Below are positions 12,435 to 24,503 of a stretch of 64,000 bases of DNA, piece after piece (within the stretch, counting starts at the first letter, position 1; every line of letters begins with the position of its first letter). The stretch is taken from the NCBI GenBank assembly GCA_036346255.1, contig CM070619.1:39624342-39688341 (forward strand), in the 5' to 3' direction. Origin of the DNA: Ampelocalamus luodianensis (lineage: Eukaryota; Streptophyta; Magnoliopsida; Poales; Poaceae). The translations under genes were made by a program, and so were the position numbers. Below the pieces are notes generated by a model, which saw only the letters and a list, made by a program, of their open reading frames with translations, did no database searches and was not told the origin of the DNA.

Positions 12435-15400
12435 TGTGAGGACCCGGTTTATTTGGCTTGTAATGCTAACCAACCACAGGTCCTAGCATCACAAATCAAA
12501 TAAAGCGATCCTCAGATATGTATACTTCGAGCAGTATACACACGGTACAAAATTAGACATCAACTCCATTCCAAACATAGAGTCCAAACATCACACTACA
12601 ACGGAGGATAAACAAATAGTAGAGATATTACAGACAATGGCCGTCTGGCCACAAGATACACAAATAACAACAGAAAGACAGCGGAAGCAAAAGTGCCATA
12701 AGATGGCTATAAACAAAGCCAATCAGCGTGCCTTCAACCCACAAGGCATCGTAGGACCGCCAAGTCTAGTCGTCCAGAAGCGGCAACACGACTCACGAAG
12801 TGAGGACCACGAGGCTCACCTTCTTCCTCTGCAACAAAAACATTAGGCAAAGCACACAGTACAAAGATTGTCTTTGTACCCTTAAGGCCGAGCGTGTGAA
12901 CTAGCGACTGTTCATATGCTACATGCGGGCTTGTTTAGTGGAGGACATATGTTTTATTTGCATAAAGCCAATTTTCATTTGCAATAATGTAATACAGTTT
13001 AAAGGCAAGTTTGCAATTCATTTTTAAGATTGAAATAACGATGCGAATATTGATAACAAAAGCGAAAGATAAACAACCTAGAAGTGACTATCCCAATAGT
13101 CACCACAACAATATACGAATCCCATTCGTACCACCCATCAAGTTTTAATTTAAATGTTGTAGTCTAGTTCTTGGGGCGTATCCAGGCGTGTCCATAACCT
13201 AGGGCGAGGCTATTCGAATAGTTTTAACCTGCGGGGTGTACCAATGTACCCACACTTGGGCCAGCCTTTAAGCCAAGCACACTTAGAAGGTATGCTACAC
13301 AGACTAAGTCCTACGAGACTTTTTCCAATATTGTGTATTAACTACGAGCCGCTCGTATGGATAGAAATCCATACGCTTACATGAAAAAGCCGAAAAGGCA
13401 ACTACCCACTCGGGATAAAGCTTTCGGACAACTACCATGCTCCCACCTCCATCCCTCCTGCGACCTCCCGACCCGGAGCCAATACACGCCAAAGTACTAG
13501 GTCAAGAGAGGTCCCATATACTCTAGTGTGGTTGCACGCAAAATGCTCGATCGATGGCGCAAGTAACTCGGTCCTAAGCGGCTCGGGCACCTTTCGAGTC
13601 ACACCCAACAGATCACACCAGTCTTACCATTGTGCCCAAGTCTAAATCATTTTGTTTTCATTTTTAATTTTTCAATTAAACATAGCAAAGATCTTTGAAA
13701 CAAAAAGTTGTAGTAAATTTTGTGTGATCAAGGTTCTGAACTAAAGTCGATAACGCTTGATTCTACTGATATCTAGGCATGTCTAAGCAAGTTGACCGGA
13801 TCTACTAAGTGACAAGAGATCATCCAGTGACCTCTAATCACGACAAATAACCTAGGCTCGGTAGTAGAGATCAATATTTTGTCTACGAGGATATGCGACT
13901 ACGGATTTAACTAATCAATTTAACACAAATTAAGCAATGCATACATACAATTGAAACAAAATATTAGATTTTAAAATCTTGGATAAACATGATCAAGCTG
14001 CTTGCACAGTTCTTTGTTGCTCAATATGGTGCGGAGGGTCGTTCTCGGGGTTGCGCAAATATCGAAACCTAACGATCGAACATAACGACAAATAAGAGCG
14101 AATAACACCGACAAAACTCAAACATTCAACAACATCAAAACAAGCCAAAACTCACACAGTGACCTAAGCATGAAATAACAAAATTTTAGAAACAGAGAAA
14201 AATTCATTTTAAGTTATTAGCAATTTTTCTATGAATTTTCTAAGCTAAAAACACAACAAGTCACTAGTTAATTACTTAACAAATTCTCATGAACAGAACC
14301 GAGTGTATAAAACCTATCCTAATAGTTAGTATACTGAAAATGAAATTTCTGAATTGGGTTCATTTAATTTGGACAATTATTGGAAGAGATATGCATTTTC
14401 TAATTTAGAAGATACATAAGACATCATTTTATTAGCTAACAGATTTTTGCTACACAGACATGGGTGAAGTTAATTTTATCAAGTAGCACACTTAAAATAA
14501 AAATTAACGACCTTGGTTTCATGCAATTTGGATAAAAATTGAATTAGTTATGCATTTTCTAAGTTTAAATGAATTAACGATTACAACAGAAAACATATTA
14601 CGAAATACTAAAGTATTAAATCCTTTTTCTACCGCCGATCGATAAGCCCGACCAGCGGCGGGCCTATGTAACGCTGCCGACCGAGCAGCGCACGCCTAAA
14701 GTGGCGTCGAAGCGTATTCAAAGAATCGTCTTGGCTCACTAAAGTGCAAACCCAAAACACTCTCCGCGTGAAATCGCTTCCCATCGGAGAAAACACATAA
14801 CGAACTACACAAACCTAGCGACAACATGGACCCACATGGCGGTGACACAAAGTGAAATGCAGCGGTTGGATTAAGCGATTTCTAGCGTGATTAACCAAAG
14901 GGCCCACAAATCGAGAGACTCAAAGTAGACATGATTAGAGTTAAACTAATCTTCACCGGCGGTTCACTTGCGCGAGCCGCGAACGCGGTGGCGCGGCGCG
15001 CATCTGATCTTGCAAACGGGAGGTTTACGGCGAAAGAGTGGTACCTTACGGTTCGCAGGACCTAGCGAACTTCGGCAGCGGTGGCGGACCCACGAAGATG
15101 CGGCGGTGGCGGCGAGCGAGGCGGAGAAGAAGGTGCGGTGCGCGCGAGATGGCGCTTCTGACGGCGAAGCTTCGAGAAGGTGCGCCCGAGATCGCGGAGA
15201 CACCGAGAGCGATAAGCCCACGATCTTGATGATGGAGGAGGGCGGTGGCGCCGGAATTGACACGCGCTTTCACAGAGTTTGGAGAAAGCGGCGCGCGGCC
15301 TCGGTGATACACCAAAGAGCGAAACAAGGTCACGGTTAGACTCGGCCGCGGTGATGCGATCCTAAGGGACTAAGTGGCGGTGGAAACTCACGAGCGCCAA

Positions 15401-16510
15401 TAAGCTTGCGAGCCGAGATCACCGGAGGCGGAGATGGCGAAGTAGCTCGGATGATTCACAGGGTGCTACGAGCTCGGAGCGGGCAAAATGGATGCGGTGA
15501 GAGAGTGGATCACGGCGGTGCGATCGCGGGCTCGGCGGCGCTAACACGGCGTTGCTCGGGTTCTTCTCCGTGGAAAGGAAATTTGGGCGGAGAAAACACG
15601 AGAATGGGCGAAGGGTAGTGGATGGGCTCGGTGGGTAGATGAGACCGGCGATGCTTCACGGTGACACGAGGACAAAAGGTGGCGGCGGCGAGGGCGTGGC
15701 AAGCATGCGCTGCAGCCGTGAGCTCGGTGAGTGCGGAGAAGGCGAGTCGATCTTGACAGGTGGGACCCACATGTCGGCGACGAGCAAGCGGTGCGAGCCC
15801 AGTTAGACTCGATCAATATCGCGCGACCGTTGGATCTAAAGCGGATGGTGAGATTGGTGTATGCATTCGGACGGTCGGTTGCATGCGCGCCGTGGATCGT
15901 TCGATTTGCATCGGACGGTCGTGATCAATTGGACTCGGGCGGTGCGATTAGTTGTGCGACCGAACCAGGTGTCGAGTCGGACTCGAGCTTTGAGTTGGGT
16001 TGGGCGAGAGCGATACTTTTAGAATTTGATTTAAAAGACAGAGAAGGTTTGGGAATTTTTAGAGGTAGCTCTGAGCTCCAAAAATTTCGAAATTTTTATG
16101 GCAGCTACTAGGGACAGAGGACAACCTTGTATAATTTTTCCAGAACTTTTATGCACTGCATTGTTCTAGAGAAAATTCACAAGCTGCTGTACAGGGAGTT
16201 TGACCAGATTTCAAACAGAGTTGACTTGGCCATTTGAAATAGCAAACAAAATCTAAAAATTGTGAAATAATTCAGGGAGGTAGATAGGATGATCAAGATG
16301 GTAGGAAAAATAATTTCAGAGGATGATCACAAGTTTGAAAGCTAAGAATCTGCTGACAACAATCTCCATTCACAAGAATTTAATTCTAGAAAATGGAAAT
16401 TGCTAGGGAAAAATGTAGAAACTTTCAAATGATTTGAAGAGACAACAAAAGTTTTTATTTCCCCTCAAAATTTACATTTGAAATACAAACCCTAAGTTAG
16501 GGCTGTTACA
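12435..16510 (-). repeat. Element A 5' LTR
   Basis: Colinear with 3586-7696, TGTGAGG...GTTACA. In element sense this LTR carries the promoter. Differences from the other LTR are mainly 1-5 base indels at GC-rich spots. The stretch 14640-16000 is GC-rich. Confidence 0.95.
13190..13255 (-). other. Conserved four-hairpin cassette, A 5' LTR
   Basis: Second copy of the cassette described at 4354-4419. The third stem reads CCTGCGGGG here, so it is weaker than in the other copies. Confidence 0.65.
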
Positions 16511-16515
16511 TGAAT

Positions 16516-18747
16516 CGTCCATTATCATAAACATAATTTAGGAGGCAACTTGAAATGTAGACCGCGTCAGAATTCTGGACAGCAGAAACTAAAACGATCA
16601 TAACTTTTGATCCGTACATCGGAATCAGGTGTTCTTAGCGGCCACCGGAAGCCATTAATTACTAAATCCGATGATTAGCGATGATTAGCATTAATAATGT
16701 CCTAAAGATATCGCAGAGTGAGGGTTTAAGTGGGCAAAGCCCACCTGACAGTGACACAATAGGCCATTACGGATAGCCATTAGCTGCTAACAATGATTAA
16801 CAATTAATGAACCCAATCTTTGTCCTAATGTCCATGCCACGGTAGTTTAAACATATGGGCCCACATGGCAAAGACTCACTAGGTCATTTCAGGACAACCA
16901 TTTATTGCTAAACAATGATTAACAATGATTAACTTTCAATGATGTCCTAACGGCATTGCACAGGGCCAATGGGGGAGGTTTAAGTGATTGGGCCCACCTG
17001 ATAGTGACTAAGAGGACCACACACTTAACGCATAAACACGTGCTTCTGACAAAGATCCTAATTAAATGGCTAATGATTGTGCTACAGTGCCTGTCTAAAT
17101 CCGACAACGGAAATTTCCTCCAAGGGTTTTCTACGGCTCGTCGCCGGCGAGAGACCACGGTGCCCGCAAAGTGCCAAAATGGGTTGCAAAAACTATTGTG
17201 CACCCAAAGGTGCTAACGTGCAGGGTTGAAATGGCCTACACCGGCGGCTAGCCGGAGTTGAACGCCAGTGACAAGATTGCCAAAAACGAAAATAGCTAAA
17301 AGACCTCTACATTGTCCACAGAAGCGGGTGCCACAGCCTCTAAGGACTAATAAGGAGCTACCTTAGCCAAGGAGAGCTTCAAAGATGGCCGGAGTAGCTT
17401 TAACGACGAAGAAGCTTGCCGGAGCCAAGGAAGATGATGAAGAAAACACGGCCTGAGCAAGATGAACACCACCGGGTGGTCAAAATAGTTGCAAAAAGGC
17501 CCACAGAAGGTCCATGAGCAATTAATTGCTAAATGAAACCACTTACTGGAGTTGAAGAAGAAAGGAGATGATTTCGGCCGAAAGGATCCAATCTCAAAAT
17601 TGGTCGATTCCTGTGAATGAAACCCAAAATTGGGTGAGGGGAAATGATTAGGGTATTAAGGAGCCCAAAAGGGTACAAAAAGAAGGGAGGAAGAACCACT
17701 GGAGCACCAAGATCCACAATGAAGCTTCACGGCTGAAAATGGTGGTTTTGGTCTTTTCGGTGTTTTGAGCTCCACAAGCAATGGGGAGCTAAGGGGTGCT
17801 GCAAAGGAGCTCAAAGAGGGGTTTAGGGAGCTTCATATATATGGAGAACTAGGGTTTGGCCAAAAACGAGATCCTCAGGTGAGCTTGGTCCATAACAATG
17901 CTTGCCATGGTCGAAAAGAAATGATGGGGCGAGGAGTAGGGCATGACGCGGCCGAAGCGGCGGCGCGCACTAAATGCCCGACGAGAGACGTTGATGAGGA
18001 GCACGACAAGACCTAGCCATGCGCTCGACATGCTGCGCCGCGGCATGAGGAAGAAGAAGCGAAAAAGCTAGGGTCCTCGTGAGCGGTCGATTTTGTCGGA
18101 CGATCGGGGCTGCCAAGAGCTCGAGGTTCAAAACAAAGAGAGATCGTGGCGTTGGATTTTAATCCAGCGACTCATAAACAAGCGCAGCTAGGGGTGAGGT
18201 TCAACCGTCAATTAGGTTGGGCTCAGGTGCGACTCGAACCAACACACTTTGACTAAGGGTTTTAAATTAACAACTGGACTTTGGGGATTTATTTGAGGTA
18301 GCAAAACAACTCCAAAAATTCTGAAATTTTTACAGGAGCTTGCTAACTAGGATATTGACCTTGTGTAAAATTCCAGAGGTTTTTATAAAGTGCATTTTTC
18401 TCTAAAAATTCTGCAAGGTGCTGAAATAAGGTTTGACTGAAATTCAAATAGGTTTGACTGACTCCCAAAAGCATTCAAACAATTTCTAAAAATAGTGAAA
18501 TTTTTCAGAGGGGTCACACATCAACCCTAGAACTTAGGAAAAATATTTCCAGGAGATGATCACAAGATTTGACAAGAATGTTTTTGAAAGGTCCAGATTT
18601 GGACGAAAAGACTTGTGACTTTGCATTCCCATATTCTTTTTATAAGAATCATTTAGAACATACAGGAAATACATGATGTAAGAAAAAGTTTTAATTTCTA
18701 TTCATTTTCTTACATTTGAAACACAAGTCTAGACTTAGGATGTTACA
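16516..18747 (-). mobile_element. Element F 5' LTR, U3-side segment
   Basis: Continues F's LTR after element A and ends ...GGATGTTACA at 18747. Unlike the E-like first segment, this half resembles the U3 side of B and C: gcccacctga.agtgaca phrases, 'ggcggctagccggag', and the tail with ctccaaaaattctgaaatttttac. F's LTR therefore looks chimeric. The ORFs in it have no recognisable domains. Confidence 0.7.
17832..17858 (-). promoter_or_regulatory. Likely LTR promoter of F (TATA box with telo-box)
   Basis: In element sense AAACCCTAG is followed about 8 bases later by CCATATATATGAAG. A telo-box close upstream of a TATA box recurs in B. It lies about 0.9 kb from the U3 end of the LTR. Confidence 0.45.
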
Positions 18748-18855
18748 TTTTATGATCGATTTCGTGTTCTTCAGCGGTTCTACAAGGGTAATCCCGATCC
18801 CCATTCGATTAGTAGTGAAATCATTTAATTAGGCGATGTGGGTAATAGATCTGTT
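18748..18855 (+). repeat. Fragment resembling an E/G-type LTR in inverted orientation
   Basis: The reverse complement contains 'cctaatta' followed by 'ctaatcg' and 'cgggattacccttg', which aligns by eye with G at about 56370-56445 and less closely with E at 40830-40860. It lies between the end of F and the truncated B leader. The match is short. Confidence 0.45.
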
Positions 18856-19107
18856 TAATTACAACACTCATGGTTCTCCCAAAACCAAATTTAATCGATA
18901 AGTAGCTAGTTTTTGAAAGGAAGAGAGGAACAACCTTTTCAAAACTTAACCAAGAGTAAGGTGAGATAAACAAGCTAAGATAGGTAAGGAGTAAAATCTA
19001 AGAACTTACTTAATCTTTATGACCCATTTGAAGGTAAGTTTTCAAAAATATCCTAAAGGCGACCAAGCTAGGGGTTTCTACGGTCAGTATGGCTCTGATA
19101 CCAACTT
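18856..19107 (-). mobile_element. Truncated second copy of the B leader with PBS
   Basis: From 'aattacaacactcatgg' up to 'ggctctgatacca' this is nearly identical to the leader of B at about 28776-29025. It includes a PBS at 19091-19103 reading TGGTATCAGAGCC on the minus strand. It abuts the LTR at 19108, so that LTR acts as 3' LTR for B and as 5' LTR for this fragment, as expected after recombination between two copies. Confidence 0.85.
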
Positions 19108-19858
19108 TATGAGGACCCGGAATATTTAACTAGTAACACTTAACCTCCAAATGGTTCTAGCGTTACTAATTAAACATTCTAAGCCCCGACGGACATATGC
19201 TTCCCAGAATTGCAGCACATGCACATTATCACAAAATTACACATCATTTCCATACAACATACATTAACAATCTAGCAAAGGACATATATAAAGTAATGTT
19301 ATTACAAAAGAGCCGACCGGCCAAATAGAACAATAAACAAGAACGACAGCGGAAGCAAAAGGTGCCATAAGATGGCTAGAACAAAAGTCGACCGGTTAGC
19401 CACACAAACCCACAAGGGAACCGACCGGGCCGCCAAGCTAGTCGCCCCGCAAGCTATCACAACACAGCTCACAAAAGTGAGGCCCATCGAGCTCACCTTC
19501 TTCCTCTGCAATAGTTTACATTTAAGCAAGAACAATGAGTACACAAGGTACTCGCAAGACTGACGTGTTGAATAGCAGACCTATTCATAAACTACATGCA
19601 AGCTTGTTTAGGTGGAGGTTGTATGTCTCATTTTGCACAAAGCCATCTTTATTTGCAATAATGTAATACATTTTAAAAGCAAGTTTGCAATCTGTTTTGA
19701 TGTCAAAATAACAGCGAAATAAAGATACATACAAGTAACCACCTAGAAGTGACTATCCCAATAGCCCCCACAACATAGCACGAATCCCCGATTCGTACCA
19801 CCCATCAAGTTTTAATTAAAAGGTTGTAGTCTAACTCTTGAAAGACCTTGCCAAGCGT

Positions 19859-19920
19859 GTCCATAACCTAGGACGAGGCGAATAGTTTTAACCTGCGCAG
19901 GTGTACCAATGTACCCACAC
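19859..19920 (-). other. Conserved four-hairpin cassette, B 3' LTR
   Basis: GTCC...GGAC, a shortened second stem (gaggcgaatag), CCTGCGCAGG, then GTGTAC...CCCACAC. The matching part of the other B LTR is deleted. Confidence 0.65.
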
Positions 19921-21570
19921 TTCAGACCGCCTTTAAGCCACAAAGCACACTACCGAAGGTATGCCGGCACGACTAAGTCCTACGAGACATTTCCAATCTT
20001 GTGCACTGACTACGAGCCGCTCGTATGGATAGAAACTCATATGCTTACATTGCAAGCCGAAAGACAACAAATCCCATCACGGGTGAACTCTTTCGGACAC
20101 TACAATGCTCCCAACACCATCCCTCCTGTGACCTCCTGCGACCCAAAGCCAATACACGCCAAAGTACTAAGTCAAGAGAGGTCCCATACCCTCTAGTGTG
20201 GTTAGCACGCTAAAATGCTTGGTTTAGTGTAACAAGATGTTCGGTCCTTGATGACCCGGGCACCATTCCAGTCACACCCAAAATCACACCAATCATACCA
20301 TTGTGCCGAAGTCTAAATCATTTTTGTTTTCAATTTTAGTTTTCATAAGTAGACATGGCACAAAGCTGAAATCATAGATCATAATAAGTTTTATGTGATC
20401 AAGGTTATCGACAAGTCGATAACCGCCCATTTCTACCGGAAGCTAAGCATGGCTAAGCAATTAATTCGCAACTACTAAGTGACAAGAGCTCATCCACGAA
20501 CTCTAAATCACAGCAATAGCCTAGGCACAATGGTAGTAAAGGATAATCATTTGCCTAAGGAAATGCATCTACTAGGTCAACTAGCGACAATAGTTTAACA
20601 CAAAGTAGCAATGCATACATAGAATTTGTAATCAACATAAATACTTAAAATACTGGGATTAACATGATCAAACTGCTTGCCTTGCTGGGATGTGTCTTGT
20701 TGCAGAGGAGGATTCTCAGGCTCAATATATTCTTCGGAACCTAACGAGAAAACGCGATAAAACCAATAAGAACGAAGAAAACCAAAAGGAACTCAACAGC
20801 AAAGAACATCCAAAACCCAAGAAATTTATACAGCAACTAGAGGTTGATTTTAGACAATTTTAGAAACAATAATCACTTCGCTTCATTTGGACTTAGCACG
20901 AAAAAGTTATGGTCAAAATTCATTCTCTCAGCCTATAAATTCTCTAAATTAATTACTGGTACTGTTCATGGCGAAAATTTCTAGAATTATCTAAGGTCTG
21001 AGATTTTTATAGCAGGTAGATGATGACATCCTAATAACAGCAAAGTTGAGATTACAAAATTTGGAGCTATAATGATTTTCCTATGATTTTTCTAAGTTGC
21101 AAAACTAGCACAATGCATTTTCCAGAAATATAAACATATTCAAAACCTATTTCATGTTAAAGTACACTATCAGAGGAATTTAACAAAATTAGTCTTGCAC
21201 AATTTGGAGTTGTACAGAAAAAGATATGCATTTTACAAGTTTAATTCTATTTTTGGGATATTCAAAATTGGCAGAAATCAAGTTATTTGAGTTACACAAC
21301 TTTTTGTGACAGAAACATGCCCAATTACATTTTTATATTAAACTACAGAGGCATAAAAATTTATTACAGTTGGAAACATCTAAAAAGGAGTTAAAATGAT
21401 TTAGTTATGAATTTCTAAAGTTCTGATACAATTTTTAGTTGATAAATAAATACTTTGAAATGAAATCCAACTCAAATGGAAATAAGCGGCGTGGGCGCTC
21501 GAGAGCTCGACCTAACATCCTCTGACCCACGTGCGCGAGAACGGCGCACGCGCGATCCTAAAAAGAGCCG

Positions 21571-21592
21571 CCGTTGGATCAAGATCCAACGG
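21571..21592. repeat. Palindrome CCGTTGGATC / GATCCAACGG
   Basis: A 10-base perfect inverted repeat with a 2-base centre, also at 30619-30640 in the other B LTR. Related palindromes with changed arms occur in C, H and elsewhere in B. Confidence 0.8.
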
Positions 21593-22965
21593 CTCACGAG
21601 GAAGGATGCAGCCGGACGATGCGGTTGCCTTGACTAACCACGACCGCAGATCTAAAGATGAGCGGCTCGAGAACATATCTGTCGGAGAGTCAGATTGCGC
21701 ACAATCTCGGCGCGGATCGTGAGATGGGCGGTCCAGTGAAGAGAGCCGGATGGTCGAACGAATCGGATCTGGCGCGATCGCAAAATGGACGGCGGTCCAA
21801 GATCGGCGTGTCGTGGAAGCGCGGCGCGTGGGGCGCATGTCGGTGTTGTAAGTCACACCGCGACTTTAACACCGTGCACAAGGCTCGGGTCCACAAGCGT
21901 GAGACACAAGAATAATTTTAGGGCGAGCAATTAATTACTAATGACCAATGATTAGTGATGATTAGCAATTAATGTGTCCTAACGATTTACACAGAGATGA
22001 CTTAGGGACTGAGGGCCCACCTGGCAGTGGCACAGGCTGGCGGCTTCGGACACATTTATTGCTAACAATGATTAGCAATAAATAAACCCAAAATCAGCCC
22101 TAATGACTTCTAGTTCTCGGTTTTAGGCTTACGGGCCCACATGTCAGTGAGACATCTAGCCACATTAAGACACCATTAATACTTAGCAATGATTGGGTAT
22201 TAACTGTGTCCTAAATAAATGACGACAACGGGCGCTACCAGCTGACAAAAACCGAGTGGCTTTCACGGCTTGTCGCCGGCGACTTCGGTCGCGGCGGCGC
22301 CCACAAAACACCAAAATGGGTTCGCAATAGCGATGCGGACCCAATGGTGATGACATCACCGGCGGTGGGGGTCTAGAACGCCGGCGAGCCGGAAAACACC
22401 GAAGGAAGCTATTTCGGCAAAACATGAAAATAGCAAAAAAGCTCCGCTGCGGTCCAGGAAAGCGAGCGCCAACACTTCTTGGGACTAAATAGAAGCTACC
22501 TGAGCCAAGATGAGCTTCAAAAGATGGCCGGAGAAGCTTGAACACGATGGAGTTCACTGGAGCCGAGGAAGATGAAGAAGAAAGTAGCAACCTGAGCAAA
22601 ATGAACACCAATGGGTGATCAAAATAGCTACATAAAGGTTCCCATAAGCTCCATAAGTAAGTAATTGCAAAAAGAACCACTTACTGGAGTTGGAGGAGAA
22701 AGGGGGTGAAATCAGCCGAAAATCTCCAAACTTAAAAATTGAGTGATTCCTGCGAATGCAACCCAAAATTAAGTTAGGGGAAATATAAAGGAAGTTGAGG
22801 AGCTCAAAAGGGTACAAGAAAGATTGAAGGTGAACCACTGGACACCAAGATCGCCATTGGAGCTCTCGGGTCAACAATGGTGGATTGAGCGTTTGAAGTG
22901 GTTTTGAGCTCAAACACGAGAGAAGCGACTAGGTGTGGTTTAAAGGAACACCGGGAGGACCTAGA

Positions 22966-22993
22966 GGGCAATATAGGGAGGGGATTAGGGTTT
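22966..22993 (-). promoter_or_regulatory. Likely LTR promoter of B, 3' LTR copy
   Basis: In element sense AAACCCTAATCCCC precedes CCCTATATTGC. The copy at 31917-31943 has a longer TATA stretch. Confidence 0.45.
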
Positions 22994-23991
22994 GGCGTGA
23001 ACATGAGTCCATGGTGGGCTCGGTTCATGCTACGACCATGGACCAGAAATGATGGGAGCAGTGAGACTCGGGACAATGGAGGAGAAAGCGATGCGCATTT
23101 AATGCCCGAGAGAGGCGTTGGCGGAAGCAAGCTTGAAGTGACACAACGAAGCCCTCCGCTCTCTCTCTTTCGCCATTGCGCTTGCGCGTACCTGGCGAGA
23201 CAGAGGAGGAAGAAGAAGCGAGAAAAGAAAGCGATGACCGTTGGATTGAAAATGGACGGTCATGATTAAATGAGTCCGCCGAGCGGTCCGATTGCTCGGA
23301 AATGCGGGCGGTTGGATTGAGATCAACGGTCCAAATTGAATAGTGCAATCGCGGTTGAATGCTCGCGTGAGCGAGGGCGAGCGATTAAGATCCAACGGTG
23401 AGATTGCACACGCGTTATAAAACGCGACTCGGTGCAGTTAGGTGGTTCGATCAAGTCCACTAGCTCGAGCCCGAGTCCGACTCAAACCCAAGGAACAGTG
23501 AACCAGGTTTTAGATTTTTAAATAGGCGAGGCTTTTGAGGATTTATTAGAGGTAATAACTCCAAAATTCTGAAATTTTTACAGAGCTTCTGACTTAGACA
23601 TTGACCTTGTGTAAAATTTTGAGAGGTTTTTATGCATTGCATTTTCTCCAAAAATTCTACAAGGTACTCGTTCAAGGTTTGACTAAGAGTCAAGCGAGTT
23701 TGACTACCCTCCAAAAGTATTCAAACAATTTCTAAAAATTGTGAAATTTTTGGAGGGCCACATACCATCCAAGAACTTAGGAAAAATATTTCCGAGGAGA
23801 TGATCAAATGGTTTGACAAGATTGTTTTGAAGGATCAAGATTTGGATCAAAAGACTTGTGACTTTGTATTCCCATAACTTCTTGTACAATACTTGTTCAA
23901 GTACAAATAGGAAACACATGATGTAAGAAAAGTTTTAATTTCTACTCGGTTTCTTACATTTGAAACACAAGCCCAAAATTGGGATGTTACA

Positions 23992-24002
23992 ACTCTCCCC
24001 TT
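23992..24002 (-). promoter_or_regulatory. Polypurine tract of element B
   Basis: AAGGGGAGAGT in element sense, directly before TGTAACATCCC. The G run is shorter than in A or E. Confidence 0.85.
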
Positions 24003-24006
24003 ACAT

Positions 24007-24024
24007 GAATCTCGACAGAGATTA
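24007..24024 (-). other. Inverted repeat next to PPT, element B
   Basis: GAATCTCG and AGAGATTA, an imperfect counterpart of the repeat beside A's PPT. Confidence 0.4.
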
Positions 24025-24330
24025 GTTTACTCGGAGAAGAAGGATGGATAATCTGCACTGAGCGATCTTCTCGCTCCCAAGTTGCTTCATCTTCAGAATG
24101 GTTTGACCACTGAACCTTAAGGAACTTGATAACACGGTTCCTCGTTCTTCGTTCAGATTCCTCGAGAATACGAACAGGATGCTCGCGGTAGGTCAAATCT
24201 TCTTGCACATCGAGAACCTCCAATGGAGTTTCCTCAGTTGGGACACGAAGGCACTTCTTGGTGTGACACATGGAACACATCATGCACACCCTCAAGTGTG
24301 GTGGCGGCTCGGTCGGTATGCCATAGCCCC
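24025..24330 (-). pseudogene. Element B integrase C-terminus and chromodomain
   Basis: The frame at 23987-24295 encodes KKCLRVPTEETPLEVLDVQ, then LTYREHPVRILEESERRTRN, then VIKFLKVQWSNHSEDEATWE. This is the linker and chromodomain of a Tekay integrase. The frame changes near the last helix (about 24060). Upstream, the integrase tail before KKCL is in another frame. Confidence 0.88.
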
Positions 24331-24503
24331 AACTCTCTCGGCGATGCGATAAGGCCCAACATAACGAGGAGCCAACGCCCCAGCGCCAAAACGCGATGGC
24401 CCTTCAAGGGTGAGACTTGAGATACACAAAGTCATTGGGCTCAAAGCTCAACTCACGGCGCGGCGTCGCATAGCTCTTACTGGACTAAGCCGTGCGCAAA
24501 TGC

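Larger units (their letters stand above)
3586..16510 (-). mobile_element. Element A: complete Tekay-type chromovirus LTR retrotransposon
   Basis: A 12.9-kb element with LTRs 3586-7696 and 12435-16510, internal region 7697-12434, a PPT, a PBS, and the perfect 5-bp TSD TGAAT. On the minus strand the order is 5' LTR, PBS, leader, gag, zinc knuckle, protease, RT, RNase H, integrase, chromodomain, PPT, 3' LTR, which is the Ty3/gypsy chromovirus order. The two LTRs are colinear throughout, so insertion is fairly recent. All coding domains are recognisable but interrupted by short indels, so as written it is not autonomous. It is inserted in the LTR of element F in the same orientation. Confidence 0.97.
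19108..23991 (-). repeat. Element B 3' LTR (shared)
   Basis: A 4.9-kb LTR. Its PBS-side terminus is TATGAGGACC, one base different from TGTGAGG at 29026, and it ends GATGTTACA beside the PPT. It contains the hairpin cassette and the palindrome at 21571-21592. Confidence 0.93.

Noticed and set aside
23404..23420. TTATAAAA within CGCGTTATAAAACGCG as the B promoter TATA box
   Set aside because: The TATA orientation favours the plus strand, opposite to the element. The motif near 31917 fits the element direction better. It stays a palindrome of unknown role.
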